NCBI GenBank assembly: GCA_045644465.1
Contig: JAZRGV010000067.1
Location: 1-23,198 of the forward strand
DNA: 23,198 nucleotides
From: HGM04593 sp045644465
Lineage (GTDB): Bacteria > Bacteroidota > Bacteroidia > Bacteroidales > Bacteroidaceae
Reading direction: 5' to 3'
Positions 7,468 to 16,300 of the stretch are shown piece by piece (positions within the stretch are counted from its first letter, which is position 1; each line of letters opens with the position of its first letter). A program made the translations under genes and the position numbers. The notes beneath the pieces are model-generated. The model was not told the DNA's origin. It did no database searches and saw only the letters and a program-made list of their open reading frames with translations.

Positions 7468-9237
7468 CTATAGTGTGCTGTTGTCGCGTAGAACATCATT
7501 CACCACTTCGTTCAACATCGCTTTCAGTTCCTCGATGAAGGTCTTTGCCTCGTACTGCCGTTTCTCGATGTCGCGAAGCTTCTTCTCCCAACGGCCTGTA
7601 AGCTCTGCGCTTTTTAGCAGTTCGTTTCTAATCAGTCCAATCAGCTCTATACCTGTCTGCGTAGCAACAATGTTCTTTTTCTCACGTCGTATGTAGTTGC
7701 GCTTAAAGAGTGTCTCGATTATTGCAGCGCGGGTTGACGGACGGCCAATGCCGTTCTCTTTCATCGCGTCGCGCAATTCTTCATCCTCAACAAGCTTGCC
7801 GGCTGTTTCCATAGCACGCAACAGAGTCGCTTCGGTGTAGTTCTTTGGCGGTTGTGTCCACTTCTCGGCGAGTCCGGGAGTGTGTGGCCCGCTCTCTCCT
7901 TTTGTGAAATCCGGCAGGATGTTTTCTTTCTCCTTGTCATCATCGGTTGCCTCTCCGGCAAATACCACTCGCCAGCCCGGTTCTGTTATCACTTTTCCGC
8001 TTGTCTTGAACTCTACACCGGCACTCTCGCCAAGCACAGTCGTGGTGCGGAACTTGCAGTCGGGGTAGAACACTGCAATAAAGTGTGTTGCCACAAGGTT
8101 ATATACCTTCTTTTCAAGGTCGGTAAGTCCCTGCGGATATACTCCTGTGGGTATGATAGCATGGTGGTCGGTAACCTTTTTGTTGTCGAACACCTTTTTC
8201 GACTTTATCAGCGGCTTGTCCATCAATGGCATAGTCAATGTCTGATAGTCGCGCAGGCCTTTGAGTATGTTGGGGCACTTTGGGTATATGTCATCGCTCA
8301 GGAATGTGGTATCAACACGTGGGTATGTGGTGATTTTCTTCTCATATAGCGACTGTATGGTCTGCAGTGTCTGTTCTGCCGAAAGGCCGAACTTCTTGTT
8401 GCAATCGACCTGCAACGATGTGAGGTCATACAGTTTCGGTGGCAGTTCAGTTCCGTTCTTTGCCGTTACGTCGGTTACAGTGAACGGTTGTCCTGTAATT
8501 TTTTCGAGTGCTTCGCGTCCTTTCTCCTCGCTGTCGAAGCGTCCTTCGGTAACACTGAACGTGGTGTCGCGGTAAACCGTCTTCAGCTCCCAATAAGGTT
8601 GCGGAACAAAGTTCGCTATTTCAAGATGACGCTTTACAATAAGTGCAAGGGTTGGGGTTTGTACACGACCTATTGAGAGTACCTGTCTGTTCTTGCCGTA
8701 TTTTATGGTGTACAAGCGTGTTGCATTCATACCAAGCAACCAGTCGCCTATGGCACGGCTCAATCCTGCCTCATACAATGCCTGATACTCACTCTGGTCC
8801 TTTAGTGTGGCAAATCCTTCGCGTATGGCCTCTTCGGTGAGCGACGACACCCACAAGCGTTTTACAGGGCATTTCGCCTGTGCCTTTTGCATCACCCAAC
8901 GCTGTATGAGTTCTCCCTCCTGGCCGGCATCACCGCAGTTCACAATCATATCGGCACTCTGCATTATACGCTCTATTATGGCGAACTGCTTCTCAATGCC
9001 CTTGTCGTTAATGAGCTTTATGCCGAATCGTGGCGGAATCATTGGCAAACTGCTCAAGCTCCACTTTTGCCACATAGGCGTATAGTCGTGTGGCTCTTTA
9101 AGAGTACAAAGATGACCGAATGTCCAGGTAACCTGGTATCCGTTTCCTTCATAATATCCATCGTGCCGGCTTCTTGCCCCTAAAATATCGGCAATCTCCT
9201 TTGCTACACTCGGTTTCTCTGCTATACAAACAATCAT
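7468..9237 (-). CDS. topB: DNA topoisomerase III (type IA)
   Basis: The 589-residue product is a type IA topoisomerase. Known for the family: it passes single strands through a transient break to decatenate DNA and resolve recombination intermediates, with no ATP. Seen here: an N-terminal Toprim domain with E7 (IAEKPS) and the acidic motif GDAGQEGELI (102-111); the SIGRVQTPTLALI strand-entry motif (188-200); the catalytic tyrosine Y305 in ITTYPRVDT; the DHHAIIPTG motif in domain I/III; and NGIGRPSTRAAIIETL near the C-terminus. It ends soon after the core and carries no zinc-ribbon extension. Mobile-element TopB homologues exist in Bacteroidales, but no conjugation genes are near, so this is probably the chromosomal copy. 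The start at 9237 puts the conserved MIVCIAEKPS at the N-terminus. Confidence 0.95.
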   Translation of the reverse strand: MIVCIAEKPSVAKEIADILGARSRHDGYYEGNGYQVTWTFGHLCTLKEPHDYTPMWQKWSLSSLPMIPPRFGIKLINDKGIEKQFAIIERIMQSADMIVNCGDAGQEGELIQRWVMQKAQAKCPVKRLWVSSLTEEAIREGFATLKDQSEYQALYEAGLSRAIGDWLLGMNATRLYTIKYGKNRQVLSIGRVQTPTLALIVKRHLEIANFVPQPYWELKTVYRDTTFSVTEGRFDSEEKGREALEKITGQPFTVTDVTAKNGTELPPKLYDLTSLQVDCNKKFGLSAEQTLQTIQSLYEKKITTYPRVDTTFLSDDIYPKCPNILKGLRDYQTLTMPLMDKPLIKSKKVFDNKKVTDHHAIIPTGVYPQGLTDLEKKVYNLVATHFIAVFYPDCKFRTTTVLGESAGVEFKTSGKVITEPGWRVVFAGEATDDDKEKENILPDFTKGESGPHTPGLAEKWTQPPKNYTEATLLRAMETAGKLVEDEELRDAMKENGIGRPSTRAAIIETLFKRNYIRREKKNIVATQTGIELIGLIRNELLKSAELTGRWEKKLRDIEKRQYEAKTFIEELKAMLNEVVNDVLRDNSTL

Positions 9238-9266
9238 CGATTCTATTTAATATATTGCGTAGCAAA

Positions 9267-9296
9267 GTCCTTAAGGGTGTTCAAACCTTTAAGGAC
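9267..9296 (-). terminator. Hairpin after mutB, probable terminator
   Basis: GTCCTTAAGGG (9267-9277) pairs with CCTTTAAGGAC (9286-9296), a stem of about 11-12 bp with one G-U pair and a loop of 6-8 bases. It lies 21 bp past the mutB stop and before the topB start. The T-run after it is poor, so termination efficiency is uncertain, but it is the only hairpin in the gap. Confidence 0.5.
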
Positions 9297-9317
9297 TCTG
9301 CCTCTTTCGTTTAATTT

Positions 9318-11453
9318 TTACTTGTCAAGGAATATCTTCATCAGTTCGCAAGCTGCTTTTGCAACGCTTGTTCCGGGGCCGAATATTCCAATCACTCCTG
9401 CGCGGTACAGGAACTCATAGTCCTGTGCAGGTATCACACCACCGGCAAATACCATGATGTCGCCTCTGCCCAGCTTCTCAAGTTCTTCAATGAGCTGCGG
9501 AACAAGTGTCTTGTGTCCTGCTGCAAGCGATGATACTCCCACTGCATGCACATCGTTCTCGACTGCCTGACGTGCAACCTCGGCCGGTGTCTGGAACAAC
9601 ATTCCCATATCTACGTCAAAACCGCAGTCGGCATATCCTGTTGCAACGACCTTTGCACCGCGATCGTGACCATCCTGTCCCATCTTGGCAATCATTACTC
9701 GGGGACGGCGTCCCTCTCTCTTTGCAAACTCTTCGGTTAGACGGCAAGCTTTCTCAAAGTTCTCGTCGTCGCGACTCTCTGCTGAATACACGCCTGAAAT
9801 TGTTCTTATTACTGCTTTATAACGTCCTGCGACTTTTTCGCAGGCATCTGATATCTCTCCCAATGTGGCACGCAGGTGGGCTGCTTCAACAGCACACTCA
9901 AGCAGGTTGCCTTCGCCACTCTCGGCGCATGCTGTAATATTGTCAAGAGCCTTTTTAACAGCCTCTTCGTCACGTGATGCGCGGTTGCGCTCGATGGCCT
10001 CGAGCTGCTCCTTGCGTACGGCTGTGTTGTCAATCTCAAGGATGTCGATAGGCTCTTCCTCGGCAAGGCAGTAAGCGTTGGTACCTACAATAATCTGTTT
10101 GCCGCTGTCAATGCGCGCCTGTGTGCGTGCCGCAGCCTCTTCGATGCGCATCTTTGGAATGCCTGTCTCAATGGCTTTTGCCATGCCTCCAAGTTCCTCA
10201 ATCTCCTGAATGAGTTTCCATGCCTTGTCGGCAAGTTCCTGTGTAAGGCTCTCAATGTAGTATGAACCTCCCCATGGGTCAATCACGCGACAGATGTTCG
10301 TCTCTTCCTGCAAGTATATCTGTGTGTTGCGTGCTATACGTGCCGAAAAGTCTGTAGGCAGGGCGATGGCTTCATCAAGCGCATTGGTGTGCAGCGATTG
10401 TGTGTGTCCCATTGCAGCCGACATTGCCTCTATCACGGTACGGCCTACGTTGTTGAACGGGTCTTGTTCGGTGAGCGACCATCCCGATGTCTGGCAGTGA
10501 GTACGCAACGCCATCGACTTTGGATTCTTTGGGTTGAAGCTCTTTATAATCTTTGCCCAAAGCATACGAGCCGCACGCATCTTTGCTATCTCCATAAACG
10601 GGTTCATGCCAATGCCCCAGAAGAACGACAAGCGCGGAGCAAAGGCATCAATGTCAATGCCGGCATTCACTCCTGTGCGTACATACTCCAAACCGTCGGC
10701 AAGGGTATAAGCCAACTCAATATCAGCCGATGCACCTGCCTCCTGCATGTGGTAACCGCTGATTGATATAGAGTTGAACTTCGGCATCTTCTGCGACGTG
10801 TATGCGAAAATATCGCCTATTATACGCATTGAGAATGCAGGTGGGTAAATATATGTGTTACGCACCATGAACTCTTTGAGAATGTCGTTCTGTATTGTTC
10901 CTGCCATCTCTTCGAGTTTTGCTCCCTGCTCCAATGCCGCGTTGATGTAGAACGCAAGAACAGGCAGCACTGCACCGTTCATGGTCATTGATACCGACAT
11001 CTTGTTCAATGGTATTCCGTCGAATAGCTGTTCCATATTCTCCATGCAGCAGATTGAAACACCTGCTTTTCCCACATCGCCTACCACACGTTCGTTGTCG
11101 GGGTTATATCCGCGGTGTGTTGGCAGGTCGAATGCTACTGAAAGTCCTTTCTGTCCCGAAGCAAGGTTGCGACGGTAAAAGGCATTGCTCTCCTCGGCCG
11201 TAGAGAATCCTGCATATTGGCGTATGGTCCAAGGACGGAATGTGTACATCATAGAGTATGGTCCACGCAGGAATGGCGGGATACCTGCCGCGTACTCCAG
11301 GTGTTCCATATCCTTTAGGTCGTCGGCTGTATATACAGGCTTTACCTTTATATGCTCGGCTGTTTCCCAAATGTTGTCGGGCGTTGCTGTCGATGCGCAT
11401 GATACAACCGTAGCACTCTCGAAAATATCTATATTATTGAAATCTTTTCTCAT
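9318..11453 (-). CDS. mutB: Methylmalonyl-CoA mutase, large (catalytic) subunit
   Basis: The 711-residue product is the catalytic subunit of a heterodimeric mutase. Known for the family: it interconverts succinyl-CoA and (R)-methylmalonyl-CoA by a radical mechanism with adenosylcobalamin, a step in propionate production. Seen here: a TIM-barrel domain (about 40-420) with TFRPWTIRQYAGFST (71-85), the substrate-channel tyrosine near Y80, R210 and H235 (GYHMQEAG), and the ARMLWAKI and AMGHTQSLHTNALDEA segments. The C-terminal B12 domain (about 583-711) holds DGHDRG (594-599), whose H596 would be the lower cobalt ligand, plus GVSSLAAGHKTL (639-650) and the GG motif at 671-672. It starts 12 bp after mutA ends. 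No cobalamin riboswitch and no epimerase gene are in the window. Confidence 0.97.
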   Translation of the reverse strand: MRKDFNNIDIFESATVVSCASTATPDNIWETAEHIKVKPVYTADDLKDMEHLEYAAGIPPFLRGPYSMMYTFRPWTIRQYAGFSTAEESNAFYRRNLASGQKGLSVAFDLPTHRGYNPDNERVVGDVGKAGVSICCMENMEQLFDGIPLNKMSVSMTMNGAVLPVLAFYINAALEQGAKLEEMAGTIQNDILKEFMVRNTYIYPPAFSMRIIGDIFAYTSQKMPKFNSISISGYHMQEAGASADIELAYTLADGLEYVRTGVNAGIDIDAFAPRLSFFWGIGMNPFMEIAKMRAARMLWAKIIKSFNPKNPKSMALRTHCQTSGWSLTEQDPFNNVGRTVIEAMSAAMGHTQSLHTNALDEAIALPTDFSARIARNTQIYLQEETNICRVIDPWGGSYYIESLTQELADKAWKLIQEIEELGGMAKAIETGIPKMRIEEAAARTQARIDSGKQIIVGTNAYCLAEEEPIDILEIDNTAVRKEQLEAIERNRASRDEEAVKKALDNITACAESGEGNLLECAVEAAHLRATLGEISDACEKVAGRYKAVIRTISGVYSAESRDDENFEKACRLTEEFAKREGRRPRVMIAKMGQDGHDRGAKVVATGYADCGFDVDMGMLFQTPAEVARQAVENDVHAVGVSSLAAGHKTLVPQLIEELEKLGRGDIMVFAGGVIPAQDYEFLYRAGVIGIFGPGTSVAKAACELMKIFLDK

Positions 11454-11465
11454 GGCTGTATAATT

Positions 11466-13310
11466 TTAGATACCCAACTTCTTGTTCAGTTCTCTCAAAG
11501 TGTCAAGTACGTTCACTCTCACATGGATGAAGTTTTCTATGCCTGCCTGTTGCAGTTCGGGCATACATGCAGGTGCGCCGGCTACAATGAATATAGCCTT
11601 GTCGCCTATTGCCTGATATGCAGGGATTGCATACTCTGCATATTCATCATCGCTCGAACAGATAACCACAATGTCGGCTTTGGCATCAACTGCCGCTTTT
11701 ACTCCTTCGTCAACGCTCTTGAATCCAAGGTTATCGATAACCTCGTAGCCTGCTGTTGCAAGGAAGTTGCACGAGAACTGTGCTCTAGCCTGTCGCATGG
11801 CAAGGTTGCCTATTGTGAGCATAAATGCTTTTGGACGGCGGCCGCTCTCTTCGGTTTGCAGGCGTAGTTGTTCAAATTCTTCGCCTAAGCGTTTCGTAGC
11901 AATGGTAATGTTCTGTTTCTCTTCGCTGTGGCAGCCACATCCGCAAACGGCACTCTTTGGGCGTTTGCCTTCGGATAGTTCGCTGAAGTTGGGGTATTGG
12001 TTTGTTCCCAAAAGTATCTCTTTGCGCTTGGCAAGTGCTGTACGACGGCTCTCGGCGGTCTTTTCTATATCCGCCTGAACTTTACCCTCCTTTACTGCCT
12101 TATGGAATCCACCTTCGTTCTCTATTGCAAGGAACTGCTTCCATGCTTCGTTAGCGATTGAAACTGTGAGACTTTCAATGTAATATGAACCGCCGGCCGG
12201 GTCGGCAACCTTGTTCAGATGGCTTTCGTGCTTCAGAATCAACTGCTGGTTCTTTGCAATGCGCATAGCAAAGTCTGTGGGCTCTTCATAAACAGTGTCG
12301 TATGGTGTTACTGTAATTGACTCTACTCCGGCGATAGCTGCGCTCATCGCTTCGGTCTGTGTGCGGAGCATATTCACATACGAGTCGAACAGTGTTAGAT
12401 TAAACTGCGAGGTTTCGGCGTGTATAATCATCTTGCATGCGCATTTGCATTTTGGCTGGTATTGTTCCACAATCTTTGCCCATAGCATACGTGCTGCGCG
12501 GAACTTTGCAATCTCCATAAAGAAATTGCTCGATATGCCCATGTTGAATTTTATGTTCTTTGCTACTGCGTCAACAGGTATGCCGGCTTCGGTTGCTGTG
12601 GTAAGGTATTCGTTACCCCATGCAAGGGCGTAACCTAACTCTTGTGCAATGTATGCTCCTGCATTGTTCAGTTTGTTGCTGTTGACAGCAATGCAACGTA
12701 TTTTAGGGGTTGCAGATGTGGCTTCTATTAATGCTTTGATATCCTCGGTGTAGTTTTCAAAAACCTTACCTGCAAACATCTCCTTTTCGATTGGGTCGTA
12801 GTTTATGGAACCACAAACCTTTTCAAGATCAAAGCCACGTTGTCTGTAATATTCTATAAGCAGGGTTGTGAACTCCACAACCTTGCTGAGGCATACATTA
12901 AAGTTGAGCTCTACCTTTTCGGCATCAATGCCATTGAGCAGGGTGGGGATATATTCAGGTGTAACCCATTTGCCTTTAACTCTGAATGCGATTGATTCAA
13001 CACCATCTGCAATAATTTTCTTTGCTTTGGCATTGGCTTCTGTTGCATCGGCAATATTCAGTTCCTGACGTACGAGCCAGTTGTTGTCGGCCTTGTTTCC
13101 ACGAGTGAACGGATATTTGCCGGGAACTTCATTCTCGCATCCTGCAGTCAAGTCTTCCTTGCGGTAGAATGGATTTACGTCAAATCCCTCGGTTGTTCTC
13201 CAAATCATCTTCTTCTCATAGTCGGCACCTTTCAGGTCCTCTATGATTTTGTTCTTCCAGTCTTCCGATGTTACCGGTTGGAACTCATTGAAAAGTCTTT
13301 CCTTTTCCAT
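11466..13310 (-). CDS. mutA: Methylmalonyl-CoA mutase, small (non-catalytic) subunit
   Basis: The 614-residue product aligns with the mutase fold but lacks the catalytic features, as expected for the small subunit that stabilises MutB. Seen here: a barrel-like half (about 30-430) with FFMEIAKFRAARMLWAKI (263-280), HAETSQFN (297-304), MLRTQTEAMSAA (314-325) and VADPAGGSYYIESL (368-381), all parallel to MutB. A C-terminal flavodoxin-like half (about 490-614) has TIGNLAMRQARAQ where MutB has the cobalt-binding DGHDRG, so the B12 histidine is lost. Two cysteine patches stand out: CKCAC (288-292) and CGCGCH (456-461) in the linker. It forms an operon with mutB (12-bp gap) and starts 48 bp after the upstream peptidase gene. 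The start at 13310 (MEKERLFNEF) fits the family. Confidence 0.95.
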   Translation of the reverse strand: MEKERLFNEFQPVTSEDWKNKIIEDLKGADYEKKMIWRTTEGFDVNPFYRKEDLTAGCENEVPGKYPFTRGNKADNNWLVRQELNIADATEANAKAKKIIADGVESIAFRVKGKWVTPEYIPTLLNGIDAEKVELNFNVCLSKVVEFTTLLIEYYRQRGFDLEKVCGSINYDPIEKEMFAGKVFENYTEDIKALIEATSATPKIRCIAVNSNKLNNAGAYIAQELGYALAWGNEYLTTATEAGIPVDAVAKNIKFNMGISSNFFMEIAKFRAARMLWAKIVEQYQPKCKCACKMIIHAETSQFNLTLFDSYVNMLRTQTEAMSAAIAGVESITVTPYDTVYEEPTDFAMRIAKNQQLILKHESHLNKVADPAGGSYYIESLTVSIANEAWKQFLAIENEGGFHKAVKEGKVQADIEKTAESRRTALAKRKEILLGTNQYPNFSELSEGKRPKSAVCGCGCHSEEKQNITIATKRLGEEFEQLRLQTEESGRRPKAFMLTIGNLAMRQARAQFSCNFLATAGYEVIDNLGFKSVDEGVKAAVDAKADIVVICSSDDEYAEYAIPAYQAIGDKAIFIVAGAPACMPELQQAGIENFIHVRVNVLDTLRELNKKLGI

Positions 13311-13358
13311 ACATATTGAATATTACGTTATTTATTCAAAGCAATATCTTTAAATATC

Positions 13359-16300
13359 CTACTTTACATAAAATTTCTTTCCGTCCTTTATGTATATGTT
13401 TCCTCTTTCGGGTTTAAGAACTTCTATTCCTTGAAGATTGTATATTGCACCATTTCTTATTATGCTTTCTACGTTTTCCACAGCGGTTATATTACCATCT
13501 TCCTCTTCAATCTTTTCCCATTCAAGAATGAACTCTTTGATAGTCAAACACGATCTGTAGCTCAAATTAACGATTAAGCCCAATGAAACTTCTGTTTCTT
13601 TGTTAAGTACAAACTCAATTTCGTTCGAGAATACGGTTTCTTTGTCGTATTCTTTCATTTTGGTATAAGCTATAGTATTTGCAACATTTTCAGTGTCGGG
13701 TAATCCTTTCCCTTGAGCGGCAACAAGATAACTGTCTCCGCTTTGTCCTTCCCAAGTGTCATACTTCGCAATAAATTTGTACTTGCCGGCAGGAAGTGTT
13801 ACTGTTTGGTATGTCTTATGGTTCTTTACCGCACCAAATCCGTCCCAATTGGATGTGAATGTCATAAAGTAATCCTTTTGTGCATCGACATGGGCACCGG
13901 TTGTTACGTTGCCGTTTCTTACGGCATTCTCGATAGTCCACCCTGTCAGTTCGTAGAAACGGTCGTAAGTGTTGGAATTTACCCAATTTCTGGTATGGTC
14001 AAATTCTGCACAATAGTTGGTCAAATAGAGTGATGTTACATCCTCTTTGGTTATCTCCTCACCATAGCTTAGGCAGAAAACTCCTTTTGACAATCCCCAT
14101 GCATCACCGTCAGGTCCGAATCCGCTGCGTACTCCGTAGTTGTTGTTTGATGTCCTGTCAATGACATAACCTCCGCTTTGGTTGAAGTCGTAATAAAGTA
14201 CCAGGTCACTATATTTGTCAGGGTTTTCAATAGGAGTGTTGCAAACCTCAATAAGCGATTCATTGTTGAGTGCTTTCTTCCATACTCGTAACTCGTCAAT
14301 CTGTCCGTTCATTCTGGCATTGTCATTGCCTATGGTAAAGCTGCCGAGTGAAGGAATACTTGCATTATAGGTTACATAATCTCTTTCAAAATATTCACCG
14401 TCGCGATAGAGGCTCACATAACCATTATCCAATACAACTGCATAGTGATGCCATTCGTTTGCTATGATGTAGCCCGAAAAACCTCTTATCTTTCTTCCGC
14501 CGATATATATGTTTGCTCTTCCATCGGCCTCTGCGGTAACAAGGAATGTCGATTCGCTCTCTCCTATACCAAGGCAATTGGTTTGAAGGTTATCAGGGCG
14601 CATCCACCATTCAACTGTAAAAGCATTGCTCTGTCCCGAGAAACCATTGGTTGTTGCAGAAACTTTTGCATTGTCTCTTCCGCTAAAATTCAGGCCGTTC
14701 TTGCTGTCGGCATTGCATACTACTATAGCACGTTCACGTGTTGTGCTGTTAGAACCAACATTGTTGCTTGCTTCAAGCGTTACATTGTAGATACCGCTCT
14801 TCTTGGGAGTAAAACTTCCATCTTGCTCGTTTATTACATATTGTTTGGCATCGCTTTCTATGGTCCAGCACCAATTTACAGGAGTATATTTTGACTTATC
14901 GGTCAGATAAACCCTTTCGCCTTTCATAACAATAGCCGGAGTTACATCAAAGTCTGCTACAGGGGCAGAACCTGCAACATCTACATATATGCTTGATGTT
15001 GCTGTTTTATTTCCGCTAAGCGATTTTACCGTTAGAGTTACCAACTGTTTTCCGGGTTCCTTGAATATTGCATATCCGTGCTGTCCATAAACAGTCTTTT
15101 CTTCGGCTCCGGTAATATTCCATTCATACATCTCTCCAAAGGATGGGTTGCTTATGATGAATGATACCTTTTCGCCCATAACGACATTGCTCTTACTTGC
15201 TGTGAAAGAGGCATCGATATTCTTTTCGGGATATACATATACAGTCATATTCTTGGAAACGCTATTGCCATTGCTGTTTTCGGCAACAACTGTTATTGTT
15301 TGGTAACCGGATGTCTTGAACGTAACAAGTGGCTCGGCTACGGCAAGGTTTGTTATTCCGGCATCCGATACGGTCCATTTTAGGTTTGTAACAGCATTAT
15401 TGTATGTCGCAGACAACTTAACGGGTGTTCCTGCATAAACATTGCCCTTTATGGCATTGATGCTGATGCTCGGTGAAGCGTTGCCGCTGAGCGACTGGTT
15501 GCTTGTTACACTGCTGTAACTGCTGTTAATAAACTCACCATGCTTGCTCGATATGTATTCGTGCAACATATTATTGCCATTGACATTTATAATGTCACCT
15601 TTATAATATGCAATCAAACCTTTTGGACACAATGTTCCGGAATATTGTGAATTATACGATTCCTTTATTTCGTTGGCAGTGCGTGCCACGTTCCAGATAC
15701 GTATTTCGTCATATTGAGCATCGTTGTTTGTGTTGTAATAGTCATTTTCTGCCCTGAATTCCAGATTTCCGAAACTTCCTATTCCGCTGTAATTGGATGA
15801 TGTGCAACTTCCTTTTTCCACTCCATTGGCATATAGTGTCATTTTGTTGCCTTTTATTACAATGGCTATATGTGTCCATGTTCCGGTACGCAATATCGAT
15901 GTTCCGGTGGTGAAACGGTCATTGGCTGTTGAGTTCCAGCCTGCAGTGAATGCTCCATTGCTTTCGGCATGCATCATAAATGTGCCCCAACCCGGACCAA
16001 CAACCTGATTCCAATTTTTCAAAGAATTGGGCTTAATGTAATATTCAATAGTAGCCTCTTCGTATTTTTCGTTGAATACGCCCGGCAATCTGACACCTGA
16101 TCTCTGGAAATTTACAGCTTTGTTTGTACTTTCATAAGGAATAGGTGCCGTCGTATTTGCTTTTTCTGTCTCCTTATTGCTTTCGTAAACAGCAGAAACA
16201 CCAAAAATACCCTCTTTGCTTTCCGATGATGGAATATAGTAGCTTAATGAACCGGCAGAAACTTCTGCAATCTTGTTGTCGTTGTGGTATATGTTGTATT

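Noticed and set aside
7465..7476. 12-bp palindrome ACACTATAGTGT at the topB stop codon
   Set aside because: It is short, has no GC core or T-run for a terminator, lies partly inside coding sequence and differs in arm orientation from the AGTGTA/TACACT operator.
9506..9937. 143-codon plus-strand frame opposite mutB, and similar long frames opposite topB, dprA, hflX and the fumarase gene
   Set aside because: They lie antisense to clear genes, show no recognisable domain, have odd residue use (runs of Ser, Cys, Arg) and have no promoter. They are shadow frames.
13311..13358. Cobalamin riboswitch upstream of mutAB
   Set aside because: The gap is only 48 bases, far too short for a B12 riboswitch, and no B12-box-like sequence is seen.
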